In this document: positions 25,899 through 35,222 of the stretch, piece after piece | Layout: each line of letters begins with the position of its first letter | Position numbering within the stretch: the first letter of the stretch is position 1 | Source: Methylobacterium phyllostachyos | GTDB lineage: Bacteria > Pseudomonadota > Alphaproteobacteria > Rhizobiales > Beijerinckiaceae | Assembly (NCBI RefSeq): GCF_900103445.1 | Contig: NZ_FNHS01000012.1 | Location: 22,393 to 86,392, forward strand | DNA length: 64,000 bases | Reading direction: 5' to 3' | Program-made: the position numbers and the translations under genes | Notes under the pieces: model-generated | Told to the model about the DNA's origin: nothing | Databases searched by the model: none | The model's input: the letters and a program-made list of their open reading frames with translations, nothing else

Positions 25899-28514
25899 AT
25901 GCCGCCGAGTCCGGTCGACGACACCACTATCGACCTTGACGGACTCGCGTCCGATGCGATCGACCGCCTGGATCAGGGGGTGATCGGTCTCGACGCGGCC
26001 GGCACGGTCGTGGCTTTCAGCGAGGGGGCGAGCGTGCTCTCGGGCCTCGCGCGCGAGGCCGTGATCGGGCGCGATTACTTCCGCGACGTGATGCCGGGAG
26101 CCAACGTCCCGAGCTTCCGGGGACGCTTCCTCGCCGGCGCCCGCCGCGGCACCCTGAACGAGAGCTTTGACTACGTGTTCGGCCGCGTGCCGCAGCCGCT
26201 GAGGGCCCGGGTCCATATGCGCCATGGGACGATGGCGGGCGGCCCTCCGGTGACTTGGCTGACGATCGATCCCCTCGAAAGTCTCGGCGCGAACCTGTCC
26301 CGGGAGGCCGTGCTGGCGGCGATCGGACGGCGGGTCAGGGCCGAGCCGGTGGATGCCAGCCTGTGCGAGCGCGAGCCGATCCACATTCCGGGCTCGATCC
26401 AGCCCAACGCCGTGATGCTCGCGGCCGATGCCGGCACCCTGATGGTACTCGCCTACTCGGCGAACGTCGATGAGATCCTCGATCCGCTCGATCCGCCGCT
26501 GGCAGGACGTCCGCTGGCCGAGATCCTGCCCTCTGCCTTCGTCCAGACGATCCGGAGCCGGCTGGCGAGCGGGACGCTGGAGGACGGCCGCTCGGTGCGG
26601 ACACGGCTCACCTTTCCGGGCCGCGACGCGACCTACTACGCCGTCGCCCACGCCCATGCGGGACGGCTGATCGTCGAATGCGAGCAGGAGCCGGACTCGA
26701 CCGAGGATTTTGCCACCGCCAGCCAAGTGGACACGGAACTCGCCGTCGGGCATCTCCGGGAGGCCGCGACCCTGGCGGAGGCCGCCCGGATCGCGGCCCT
26801 TGAGACCCGGGCTCTGACCGGGTTCGAGGCGGTGCTGGTCTATCGGTTCGATCCCGACTGGAACGGTGAGGCGGTGGCTGAGGACAAGGCGCGCGACTGG
26901 TCGCGCAGCCTGCTCGGCCTGCGCTTCCCCGCCTCCGACATCCCCGCCCAGGCGCGTGCACTCTACACGAAGGCCAAGAGCCGGTTCGTGATCGACCGCG
27001 ACAGCGTGCCGGTGGGACTGGTGGCGGCCTCGGGCGCCGGCAACGGCCCGATCGACCTGACCTTCGCCCAGCACCGGACGCTGTCGCCGATCCACCTGGA
27101 ATATCAGCGCAACCTCGGCGTGAACGGCTCGATGTCGATCTCCATCATGGTGGAGGGCCAGCTCTGGGGACTGATGATCGGGCACCACCGCCGCCCGCAT
27201 TACGTCACGCCGGAGACCCGCTCGGCCGCGACCGTGCTCACCGACGCCTTCGCCATGCGGGTGGAAGAGATCGAAGCTCGCCGGCTCTGGGCCGAGCGGC
27301 AGGCGCATCTCGATGTCGAAGGGCACCTCGTGCGCCGCCTGACCCGCTCCGACGATTTCGTCGCGGCGCTGACCACCGGCGGGACCACCCTGCTCGACCT
27401 GTTCAGTGCGACAGGCGCCGGCATCGTCTCGGGCGAGCGGGTCACCCTGATCGGCCGGGCTCCCCCGGCCGGGCTGGTCACAGCGATCGCGGACTGGCTG
27501 CGGACACAGGTGCCGGTGGCCGAGTACGCCTATAGCAGCAGCAGCTTCGCCAGCGAGTACCCCGACGCAGCACCGCACCGCGAGATCGCCAGCGGCCTGC
27601 TCGCTGCCTTCGTCGATCAGTCGCGCGAGAATTTGCTGCTCTGGTTCCGGCCCGAGGTCCCCAGCACGGTCACGTGGGGCGGCGATCCGCGCAAGCCCGT
27701 GCTTGCCGGCAGCGGCCCGGTGGCGGTGCTGCCGCGGCGCTCCTTCGAGCGCTGGGTCGAGGAGCGCACAGGTTTCGCCGCGCCCTGGGCCGAGTGGCAG
27801 ATCCAGCTCGCCGGTTCGCTCGCGGAGGCGGTGGAGGGCGTGGTCCTGCGCCAGCGCCGCAAGATCGACGAGCTGACCAGCCTGCTCGCCGAGAAGGAGC
27901 GTCTGCTAGAGCAGAAGGACCTGCTCACCCGCGAGATCGACCACCGGGTCAAGAATTCCCTGCAGATCGTCTCGGCCTTCCTGCAGATGCAGCGCCGCCA
28001 GATCTCCGACGGCGAAGCCCGGCAGGCCTTTGCCGACACTTCGGCCCGGGTGATGAGCGTCGCCCGGGTCCACGACAGCCTGTACCAGGCCGAGCGGGTG
28101 GACGAGGTCGATCTCGGCCACACCATTGAGAACCTGTGCAACGACCTCGCCGGGCTGGCCGGCGAGGGCCATGCGGTCGATCTCACCGCCGAGCCCGGCC
28201 TGATGGTGCCCTACCGCAAGGCGGTGGCGCTCTCGCTCATCGCCACGGAACTCGTGACCAACGCCTTCAAATACGCCGCCAATGCAACTGGCGGCGGTCG
28301 CGTCGAGGTCAGCGTCTCGTCGGCGGGGCCTGGTGAAGTGCAGCTCCGGGTCTGCGACGACGGCGCCGGGCTGCCCGCCGACTGGGCCGACGCCAAAGCC
28401 CGGGGCAAGGGCTCGGGCCTCGGCATGAAGCTGATCCGGGCGATGCTCGACCAGATCAACGCCCGGCTCGACGTCGCCAACAATCCCGGCGCCTGCTTCA
28501 CGATCACCGCGTGA
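25899..28514 (+). CDS. bphP: PYP-bacteriophytochrome hybrid histidine kinase (Ppr-like)
   Basis: An 871-residue red-light sensor kinase. Residues about 15-125 align without a gap to photoactive yellow protein over PYP residues 31-69, but the pocket residues are changed: Tyr42 to Phe40, Glu46 to Ala44, and the chromophore Cys69 to Gly67. Next comes a bacteriophytochrome core: biliverdin-binding Cys156 in LCEREPIHIPG, a PAS domain, GAF with PASDIP (about 345) and SPIHLEYQRN, and PHY with PRRSF (about 611). The output is a HisKA_2 kinase with DHRVKNSLQ (about 680) and an ATPase domain. A TTG eight codons upstream is an alternative start. It overlaps heme oxygenase by four bases. No response regulator is adjacent. 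Confidence 0.9.
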   Translation: MPPSPVDDTTIDLDGLASDAIDRLDQGVIGLDAAGTVVAFSEGASVLSGLAREAVIGRDYFRDVMPGANVPSFRGRFLAGARRGTLNESFDYVFGRVPQPLRARVHMRHGTMAGGPPVTWLTIDPLESLGANLSREAVLAAIGRRVRAEPVDASLCEREPIHIPGSIQPNAVMLAADAGTLMVLAYSANVDEILDPLDPPLAGRPLAEILPSAFVQTIRSRLASGTLEDGRSVRTRLTFPGRDATYYAVAHAHAGRLIVECEQEPDSTEDFATASQVDTELAVGHLREAATLAEAARIAALETRALTGFEAVLVYRFDPDWNGEAVAEDKARDWSRSLLGLRFPASDIPAQARALYTKAKSRFVIDRDSVPVGLVAASGAGNGPIDLTFAQHRTLSPIHLEYQRNLGVNGSMSISIMVEGQLWGLMIGHHRRPHYVTPETRSAATVLTDAFAMRVEEIEARRLWAERQAHLDVEGHLVRRLTRSDDFVAALTTGGTTLLDLFSATGAGIVSGERVTLIGRAPPAGLVTAIADWLRTQVPVAEYAYSSSSFASEYPDAAPHREIASGLLAAFVDQSRENLLLWFRPEVPSTVTWGGDPRKPVLAGSGPVAVLPRRSFERWVEERTGFAAPWAEWQIQLAGSLAEAVEGVVLRQRRKIDELTSLLAEKERLLEQKDLLTREIDHRVKNSLQIVSAFLQMQRRQISDGEARQAFADTSARVMSVARVHDSLYQAERVDEVDLGHTIENLCNDLAGLAGEGHAVDLTAEPGLMVPYRKAVALSLIATELVTNAFKYAANATGGGRVEVSVSSAGPGEVQLRVCDDGAGLPADWADAKARGKGSGLGMKLIRAMLDQINARLDVANNPGACFTITA

Positions 28515-29119
28515 GCCCCGCCAACCCGATCCGACGCGACAGCCTGCACGCGCGGCTGCGCGCGGCCACCGATCCGGCCCATCAGGCGCTGGAGGCGGGC
28601 CTCGACTGGCAGGCACGGGTGGCGACGCGCGCGGGCTATCGCGACCTGCTCGCCCGGCTTCACGGCTTCCATGCCACCTGGGAAGGCGCGATCGGGGTGC
28701 AGCTGGCCGACGAAGCGTTCCTCGGGCCGCGGCGGCGCCTCGCGCTTCTGGCCGCCGACCTTGACCATCTCGGACTCGGGCCGGCGGCGGTCGCGGCTTT
28801 GCCGCACTCCGAGGCCGTCATGCTCGACGGTCCCGCGGCGGCGACCGGCGCGCTCTACGTGCTAGAGGGCTCGACCCTGGGCGGCCAGCTGATCGGCCGG
28901 CATATCGCCGGCCTCCACGGTTTCGGAGAGACGGGGCTGGCCTACTACCGCGCCCACGGTCCCCGGACCGGAGCGATGTGGGCCGCCTTCCGCGCTCGGT
29001 TGGAGGATTTCGCCGACGATCCGGAGGCGGAGGCCGTCCTGACCGCTGCGGCGGTCGCGACCTTCGCGGCCATGCGGGACTGGCTCTGCGCGCCGCACGA
29101 GGGTGCGGCCTTCGGCTGA
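28511..29119 (+). CDS. bphO: Biliverdin-producing heme oxygenase
   Basis: A 202-residue bacterial heme oxygenase that opens heme to biliverdin, the chromophore of bacteriophytochromes. The proximal heme ligand is probably His24 in DPAHQALE; GALYVLEGSTLGGQLIGRHI is the distal helix signature. The GTG start overlaps the phytochrome stop (GTGA), so the two genes are translationally coupled and the enzyme very likely supplies that sensor. Confidence 0.92.
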   Translation: MSPANPIRRDSLHARLRAATDPAHQALEAGLDWQARVATRAGYRDLLARLHGFHATWEGAIGVQLADEAFLGPRRRLALLAADLDHLGLGPAAVAALPHSEAVMLDGPAAATGALYVLEGSTLGGQLIGRHIAGLHGFGETGLAYYRAHGPRTGAMWAAFRARLEDFADDPEAEAVLTAAAVATFAAMRDWLCAPHEGAAFG

Positions 29120-29129
29120 GCTCGCGGCA

Positions 29130-30023
29130 TCATGCGCCCACCAGGGCGTCCCGCTCTGCCTTCAGGTGAACGATCAACCGCTCGGCGAGGCGGCTCGGCG
29201 GGCATCCAGCCGGGCGTAGCAGGAGTGTCTCGATCGGCGCTTCCGGTTTGAACGGCCGCAGGACAATCGGCAGGCCCGTGAGTTCGCGCGCCGGAACCGG
29301 ATCGACCACGGCGATGCCGAGGCCCTGCGCGACGAGACCGCAGCGGGCGACCGTGTACTCGGCCATGAATGTGAAGCGCGGCGTGATGCCGGCCGCCGCG
29401 AAGGCCGCATCCACGGCTGGCTGCACGGATCCGGGGCCCGCTGCAATCAAAGGCAGGTCGGCGAGGTCACGGGCAGTGACGACCCGCTTGCGGGCGAGCG
29501 GATGCCGACGCGGCAATACGCAGACGGCCGCGAGAGTCAGGAACGGCTCGGCCTGCACCCCCGCATAGCCGGATCGCGGCCGCGCGAGGCCCAGGTCGCA
29601 CTGGCCGGACGAGGCCCAGGCCCAGATCGTATCAGGGCTCGGCACATGGACGGAGATCCGCAGGCCTGGGCATTCCGCATCCAGGCGTCGGATGGCCCGG
29701 GGCAGGAGCCGGGAGGCCAGGGAGGGCTGGCAGGCGACTCGGAGCACGCCCGTGCCTCGGTCGCGGATCCGCCGGGCGGCATGCCCCAAATGATCCAGCC
29801 CCGCGAAGGTCTGTGCGACCTCGTGGGCGAAGGCCTCGCCTTCCTGGGTCGGGACCGCGCTGCCGTGGCCGCGGACGAAGAGCGGGAAGCCTACTGCGGT
29901 CTCAAGCTGCGCGATCGCCCGGCTGATCTGGGGTTGCCCGATCCCCAACGCGGCCGCGGCCCGCGTCATGCCGCCATGCTGCATCACGGCGCGGAACAGG
30001 TCGAGATGCGCCGGATTGATCAT
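29130..30023 (-). CDS. LysR family transcriptional regulator
   Basis: A 297-residue LysR-type regulator: N-terminal helix-turn-helix (LFRAVMQHGGMTRAAAALGIGQPQISRAIAQLE) and a periplasmic-binding-like effector domain (from GVLRVACQPS to the C-terminus). Start set at MINPAHLDLF, where the conserved domain begins; the frame is open further up. It is divergent from a YdcZ-type membrane protein gene across 97 bases and probably controls it. Effector unknown. Confidence 0.9.
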   Translation of the reverse strand: MINPAHLDLFRAVMQHGGMTRAAAALGIGQPQISRAIAQLETAVGFPLFVRGHGSAVPTQEGEAFAHEVAQTFAGLDHLGHAARRIRDRGTGVLRVACQPSLASRLLPRAIRRLDAECPGLRISVHVPSPDTIWAWASSGQCDLGLARPRSGYAGVQAEPFLTLAAVCVLPRRHPLARKRVVTARDLADLPLIAAGPGSVQPAVDAAFAAAGITPRFTFMAEYTVARCGLVAQGLGIAVVDPVPARELTGLPIVLRPFKPEAPIETLLLRPAGCPPSRLAERLIVHLKAERDALVGA

Positions 30024-30120
30024 GTCGATCCTGCATGGACCTGAGAAAATCCAGCATTTGACGACATGGTGCGGCGCGGCTGTCAATGCGGGCCCGATTC
30101 CGATCTGGACAGGTCCTTCG

Positions 30121-30567
30121 ATGCTTGCCTTCGCGCTTTCCATCCTGCTCGCCGTCCTGGCGGGCGCCGGCCTCGTCGTGCAGCAGATCCTGAACGCGAA
30201 CCTGCGCGCTGGGCTCGCCTCGGCGTCCTGGGCGGGGGTGGCGAGCTATACGGTCGGCCTTGCCTGCATGGCGTTCCTGACCGCCGCGCTGCGCGATCCC
30301 ATGCCGGCCGCCGGCGTGGCGGGCCGCATCCCCTGGTGGACTTGGAGCGGCGGGCTGTTCGGCGCGATCTTCATCGGGCTCGCGATCGTGCTCGTCCCGA
30401 AGCTCGGAGCGGCGACCTTTTTCGCGCTCCTCGTGACGGGCCAGATGCTCGCCTCGGTGCTGTTCGACCAGATCGGCCTGCTTGGCCTCGCGCAGCGGCC
30501 GATCGACCTGCCGCGCCTCGTCGGGGTGGGGCTCTTGATCGGCGGCGTCGTGCTGATCCGGCGGTAG
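30121..30567 (+). CDS. DMT-type membrane transporter, YdcZ/DUF606 family
   Basis: A 148-residue inner-membrane protein with about five hydrophobic helices, beginning LAFALSILLAVLAGAGLVVQ and ending in LIGGVVLIRR. The motif QQILNANLR after the first helix is typical of DUF606, half-size relatives of drug/metabolite transporters that are thought to work as dimers. Divergent from a LysR gene that likely regulates it. Substrate unknown. Confidence 0.85.
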   Translation: MLAFALSILLAVLAGAGLVVQQILNANLRAGLASASWAGVASYTVGLACMAFLTAALRDPMPAAGVAGRIPWWTWSGGLFGAIFIGLAIVLVPKLGAATFFALLVTGQMLASVLFDQIGLLGLAQRPIDLPRLVGVGLLIGGVVLIRR

Positions 30568-30770
30568 GGCAGGGCCCGACCCCATCGGGCAGACCCCTCT
30601 CGGACGCCTGGAACGCAGGGACAGGTGATCCGGGAACCAAGATACCAAGCACCGCGGAGCGGCACCGGGTTATAGACGCTTCGCGGCTTCTCGCGCTGGA
30701 TCCCGGGTCGCGTTCCCCGCTCGCTGGATACGCCCGGGAAGGGGGCGTACGATCTGGCGTGGGTAGCGCC

Positions 30771-31433
30771 CTACGGCGTCTCGGCCAGCAGCCCGTCCAC
30801 GAAGGCCGCCAGGCCCGTGCGGCGGGCGCGCTTCAGCCGCTCGGCCGCCAGGATCCCCTGGAGCGCCTGGAAGGCGTTCTGCAGATCCTCGTTGACGATG
30901 ACGTAGTCGTACTCGACCCAGCGTTGGATTTCGGTCCGGGCGTTGGCCAGGCGCTTCTCGATCGTCTCCGCCGAATCCTCGGCCCGGCGCTCCAGGCGCT
31001 GGCGCAGCTCTGCCATGCTGGGCGGCAGGATGAAGACCGTCACCACGTCCTGGGCGAGCTTGGAGCGGACCTGCCGCGTGCCCTGGTAGTCGATGTCGAA
31101 GATCATGTCCCGGCCGGCGCCCAGCACCTTCTCCACAGGGCGGCGGGGGGTCCCGTAGAAGTTGCCGTGGACCTCGGCCCATTCGAGCAGGTCGTCCCGG
31201 GCGCGCAGGTCCTCGAAGGCCTCGCGGTCGATGAAGTGGTAATGCCGCCCGTCGATCTCGGAGGGGCGCCGGGCCCGGGTGGTGACCGAGATCGAGAGAT
31301 CGAGCGCCCAGGCGGGATCCTGCGCCACCGCCCGTGTGAGCGTGGTCTTGCCCGCCCCCGAGGGCGAGGACAGGATCAGGATCAGCCCGCGCCGGGCGAT
31401 GGTGTCCGAGACGTTGCCGGCCGGTTCGGTCAT
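30771..31433 (-). CDS. gmk: Guanylate kinase
   Basis: A 220-residue guanylate kinase converting GMP and ATP to GDP and ADP. It shows the P-loop SSPSGAGKTTL (residues 22-32), the GMP-binding SVTTRARRPSEIDGRHYHF, and FDIDYQGTRQV. Last gene of the mltG-yicC-gmk cluster, 49 bases after yicC. Confidence 0.96.
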   Translation of the reverse strand: MTEPAGNVSDTIARRGLILILSSPSGAGKTTLTRAVAQDPAWALDLSISVTTRARRPSEIDGRHYHFIDREAFEDLRARDDLLEWAEVHGNFYGTPRRPVEKVLGAGRDMIFDIDYQGTRQVRSKLAQDVVTVFILPPSMAELRQRLERRAEDSAETIEKRLANARTEIQRWVEYDYVIVNEDLQNAFQALQGILAAERLKRARRTGLAAFVDGLLAETP

Positions 31434-31482
31434 CGGCGTGGCTCCGCGGCGTGTCGCATCCGTATCGTTCCGTCTCGGATCG

Positions 31483-32358
31483 TCATTCGATGTTCTGCAC
31501 CTGCTCGCGGAATTGCTCGACCACGGCCTTCAGGTCGAGCCCGATCCGCGACAGGCTGATGTCGTTCGCCTTGGCACCCAGGGTGTTGGCCTCGCGGCCG
31601 AATTCCTGGGCCAGGAAATCGAGGCGCCGGCCGATGGCACCGCCGGCCGCGAGGAGCTCGCGGGCGCTGGCGACATGGGCCCGGAGCCGGTCGAGTTCCT
31701 CGCGCACATCGGCCTTGCCGGCAAGCAGCATCGCTTCCTGATGGAGCCGATCCGGGTCGAGGCCGCTCCCGCCGAGCGCCGCCACCGCCGCCTCCAGCCT
31801 GGCGCGCACCGCCGCGGGCTGCCGGGCGGGGTTGTCCTCGGCGGCCTGGGTCAAGGCCGCGATCCGGTCGATCTGGGCGGTGACGACCTGCTCCAGCTGG
31901 CGGCCCTCGGCCCGGCGCGCCGCGACGAGATCCGCCACCAGCCGGGCTGCCCCCTCGGTCAGGTCCCGGGACAGGGCCTCGCTGTCGATGGTCTCGTCCT
32001 CGACCTCGATCACGCCGCGCAGGCCGAGCAGCCCGTCCATCGTGGCGGGGGCCACGCCCTCGGGGACCGGCACCCGGGCCACCGCCTGGGCGAGGCTCGC
32101 CAGCAGCGCCTCGTTGATCCGCACCCGCGCGGCCGCCTCGGGTTTGGTCAAGGTGAGGGTCAATTGGCATTGGCCGCGGGTGAGGGCCTTCTGGAGGGCG
32201 GCACGCGCCGCCTCGCCGGGCCCGTCCTGGCCGGCCGGCACCCGGACGCGCACCTCGAGGCCGCGCCCGTTGACGCTGCGGACCTCCCAGACCCAGTGGA
32301 TCGATCCGGTCGTGCCCGCCGCCCGGGCGAAGCCAGTCATGCTCGCGATCTGGGCCAT
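31483..32358 (-). CDS. yicC: YicC family endoribonuclease
   Basis: A 291-residue YicC protein, a family known to act as an endoribonuclease and usually beside gmk. Conserved ends are visible: SMTGFARA at the N-terminus and GRRLDFLAQEFGREANTLGAK near the C-terminus. A downstream ATG at MTGFARA and an upstream ATG at 32397 are alternative starts. Confidence 0.9.
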   Translation of the reverse strand: MAQIASMTGFARAAGTTGSIHWVWEVRSVNGRGLEVRVRVPAGQDGPGEAARAALQKALTRGQCQLTLTLTKPEAAARVRINEALLASLAQAVARVPVPEGVAPATMDGLLGLRGVIEVEDETIDSEALSRDLTEGAARLVADLVAARRAEGRQLEQVVTAQIDRIAALTQAAEDNPARQPAAVRARLEAAVAALGGSGLDPDRLHQEAMLLAGKADVREELDRLRAHVASARELLAAGGAIGRRLDFLAQEFGREANTLGAKANDISLSRIGLDLKAVVEQFREQVQNIE

Positions 32359-32508
32359 GGCGAACCCCGTAGCGGTGAAGATCGGCGCCTGTAGCACGGA
32401 TCGTCCCGCCGGGAAGAGGCGCCGACCGGGTTCTATCGGCTCAGAGGCAGGCCAATCCAGCCTTGAGCGGCGGGCAACGCATGCCGTACCGCCGCGGCGC
32501 CGGCCCGA

Positions 32509-33924
32509 TCAGCGTCGCGCCTTCGGTGCCGGCGTCGGCGCCGCAAGCGCCGGAACGGTCTTGGGCGAGCCCAGATCGTAGCTGCGGTTCTTCAGCGGAT
32601 CGAGCCGCGTGCCCTCGGAGGCGTCGAAGGCTCGGGTGCCCGGCGTGCTGGCGTCGAGGAAGGCCGCGTTCGTGCTGGTCCCGCCGTCACCACCGGGGAT
32701 GCCACCCGGCGCGTAGGCGGAGGCGCGGCCCGGCGTCGCCGGATCGGGGCCCGGCTCGACCTTGTCGACCGCATCCGGCGGGGCTTGCCGGCTCTTCTCC
32801 ACCGCACGCCAGCGGGCGACGTTGCGCTGATGCGCCTCCAGCGAATCCGCGAAGGCGTGGCCGCCGGTGCCGTCCGCCACGAAGTAGAGGTCCTTGGTCC
32901 GGGACGGGTTGGCCACCGCCTCAAGGGCCGCTCTGCCGGGATTGGCGATCGGGCCAGGCGGCAGCCCCTCGATCACGTAGGTGTTGTAGGGCGTCGGCCG
33001 ATCGATCTCGGAGCGCATGATCCCGCGGCCCAGCGTGCCGCGCCCGCCCACGAGGCCGTAGACGATCGTCGGGTCGGATTGCAGCTTCATCCGCTTGTTG
33101 AGGCGGTTGATGAAGACGCCGGCCACCCGCGGCCGCTCGTCGGCCCGGCCGGTCTCCTTTTCGACGATCGAGGCCAGGGTGACCATCTCGGCCGGGGTCC
33201 GCACCGGCACGTCGGCGCTGCGCCGCAGCCAGATCTGGTTCAGCACCTCGCGCTGCTTGGCCTTCATCAGGTTGACGATCTGCTGGCGCGTGGCGCCGCG
33301 CTCGAACTTGTAGGTGTCGGGCAGGAGCGAGCCTTCCGCGGGGATCTCGCCGATCTCACCGGTGAGCACGTCGTTGTCGTTGAGGCGGTTCACGATCTGC
33401 TCGGAAGTCAGGCCCTCCGGGAAGGTGATGGCGTGCTGCACCTGCCGACCCGTCGCGATCGTGTCGAGGGTGTCGGCGATGCTGGCATGAGCCTTGAAGA
33501 CGTACTCGCCGGCCCGGAGCGTGGGCCGTCCGCCGAAGCGGGCGGCGAACTCGAACAGGCCGGTATGGTCGATCACGCCCTCGCGCTTCAGGGCTTCGGA
33601 GATTTCGGTCGTTCCGCTATGGGGCGGAATCACCACGACCTTGTCGGCCGCGAGCGGCCCCGGCTCGCGCACCTCCCGCTGGAACAGGGTGATGCCGATC
33701 ATCGCCGCGATGGCGATCACCACCGCGAAGGTCAGCGCGCCGCTGATGATGCCGATGAAGCCGCTGCGCTCGCGCTCGGGACGCTCGGGGGGCGGGGGGG
33801 CGGCGGTGGGCTTGATCGCTTCGCCGGGGGAGCGCGGCGAGAGCCGCTGCGGCAGGGGGGGCTCGTCCGTCGGATCCTGAGCGATGACCTCGGGCGCGGG
33901 CGTCTTTGAGCGGCGGAAGAACAT
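32509..33924 (-). CDS. mltG: Endolytic murein transglycosylase MltG
   Basis: A 471-residue MltG that cuts nascent glycan strands at the inner membrane and sets their length. There is a proline-rich cytoplasmic N-terminus, one membrane helix (about residues 57-80), a LysM-like domain and the YceG catalytic domain with Glu in LASIVEKETG (about residue 250), and LQSDPTIVYG, PYNTYVIEGLPPGPIANPG. A disordered C-terminal tail of about 90 residues is longer than in E. coli. Confidence 0.94.
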   Translation of the reverse strand: MFFRRSKTPAPEVIAQDPTDEPPLPQRLSPRSPGEAIKPTAAPPPPERPERERSGFIGIISGALTFAVVIAIAAMIGITLFQREVREPGPLAADKVVVIPPHSGTTEISEALKREGVIDHTGLFEFAARFGGRPTLRAGEYVFKAHASIADTLDTIATGRQVQHAITFPEGLTSEQIVNRLNDNDVLTGEIGEIPAEGSLLPDTYKFERGATRQQIVNLMKAKQREVLNQIWLRRSADVPVRTPAEMVTLASIVEKETGRADERPRVAGVFINRLNKRMKLQSDPTIVYGLVGGRGTLGRGIMRSEIDRPTPYNTYVIEGLPPGPIANPGRAALEAVANPSRTKDLYFVADGTGGHAFADSLEAHQRNVARWRAVEKSRQAPPDAVDKVEPGPDPATPGRASAYAPGGIPGGDGGTSTNAAFLDASTPGTRAFDASEGTRLDPLKNRSYDLGSPKTVPALAAPTPAPKARR

Positions 33925-34085
33925 CGGGATCCTGTCTGGGACCGCGCGACCCGTTACGCGCTGCGGGCCGGGATCGGCTGCCCGCAACCGGGTGCGCACG
34001 TCGAGGCGTCCGACCCTAGCCGGGTTTGTGGCGAAAATGCCGTTCCGCGTCGCAAAGCATGGCGACGCGGCGCGAATCGTCGCGG

Positions 34086-34976
34086 TCAGGTCGGGGGCTG
34101 GCAGGTCGCGCAGAAGAACGTCGAACGGTTGGCCTGGACGATGCGGGTGATCGCGCCGCCGCAGCCCGGCCGGCTGCAGGCGAGGCCGACCCGGTCGTAG
34201 ACCCGGAAGGCGTGCTGGAAGGCGCCCGCACTGCCATCGGTGTGGGCGTAATCGCGCAGCGTCGAGCCGCCGGCCTTCACGGCCGCCTCCAGCACCTGCA
34301 CGATCGCCTTGGCCAGCGCGTTGGCCTTGGGGGTCGGCCGCCCGTCGGGTCGGGCGAGGGCGCCGGCGGGGGTCTCGGGATGCAGCCGCGCCCGGTGCAG
34401 GGCCTCACAGACATAAATGTTGCCGAGCCCCGCGATCAGCCGCTGATCGAGCAGTGCAGCCTTCAGCGGCGTGATCTTGTGCCGGAAAAGCCCCGCGATC
34501 ACAGCGCCGGTGAGCCCGTCCAGGGGCTCGACGCCCATCTTCGCGAAGTGGCGGCAGGTCGCGAGGTCCCGGCTCGGGACGAGGTCCATGAAGCCGAAGC
34601 GGCGGGCATCGTTGTAGGTGACGGTGGCGCCTGTGCTCATCGCCATCACCACGTGGTCGTGCTTGGGTGTGCCCTGCGCCCCCTCGAGGTAGAAATCCCC
34701 CGGCGAGCGGTTGCTACCATCGGGCAAGGCCACGTCGAACCGGCCGCTCATGCCGAGATGCATGACCAGCGTCTCGCCGGAATCGAGGTCTGCGGTAAGG
34801 TACTTCGCCCGGCGCGCCAGCCCGGTCACGGTGCGGCCCTCCAGCCGGGCGGCGAAGCGCTCGGGGAAGGGGAAGCGCAGGTTGGGCCGGCGCAGGGTGA
34901 CGCGGCTGAAGCGTGCACCGACCATGGCGGGCGCAAGCCCTTGCCGTACGGTCTCGACCTCGGGAAGCTCCGGCAT
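34086..34976 (-). CDS. mutM: Formamidopyrimidine-DNA glycosylase
   Basis: A 296-residue Fpg/MutM that removes 8-oxoguanine and nicks the abasic site. The start is fixed by the catalytic MPELPEVET, since Pro2 must be the N-terminus; twelve extra upstream codons were dropped. Also visible are HLGMSGRF, the helix-two-turn-helix GNIYVCEAL and the C-terminal zinc finger CSRPGC...CATC. Confidence 0.95.
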   Translation of the reverse strand: MPELPEVETVRQGLAPAMVGARFSRVTLRRPNLRFPFPERFAARLEGRTVTGLARRAKYLTADLDSGETLVMHLGMSGRFDVALPDGSNRSPGDFYLEGAQGTPKHDHVVMAMSTGATVTYNDARRFGFMDLVPSRDLATCRHFAKMGVEPLDGLTGAVIAGLFRHKITPLKAALLDQRLIAGLGNIYVCEALHRARLHPETPAGALARPDGRPTPKANALAKAIVQVLEAAVKAGGSTLRDYAHTDGSAGAFQHAFRVYDRVGLACSRPGCGGAITRIVQANRSTFFCATCQPPT

Positions 34977-35222
34977 CTCACTCGCGGCTCGCGGCGCCTC
35001 ATGCACCGACATTCGGATATCGGCGTGATCGGCCGAGGCCGCAACGGCTTGGACCCGCGCGGTTTGCCGCGCTGAACGCGCTGGACGGAACCACCATTGC
35101 AGCGCTTCTTTGCTGTCTCACAGACCGCATCCCACTGAAGCTGCTCGCAAACTCGGCAGCCGAGGGGGAAACGTTTGCTTGGCGCCGTCCCTGACCGTTG
35201 CCATCGGGACGGCTCCAAGCCC

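Noticed and set aside
35013..35222. Possible gene in the gap upstream of mutM
   Set aside because: Short open frames on both strands lack a ribosome-binding site and any recognisable domain.
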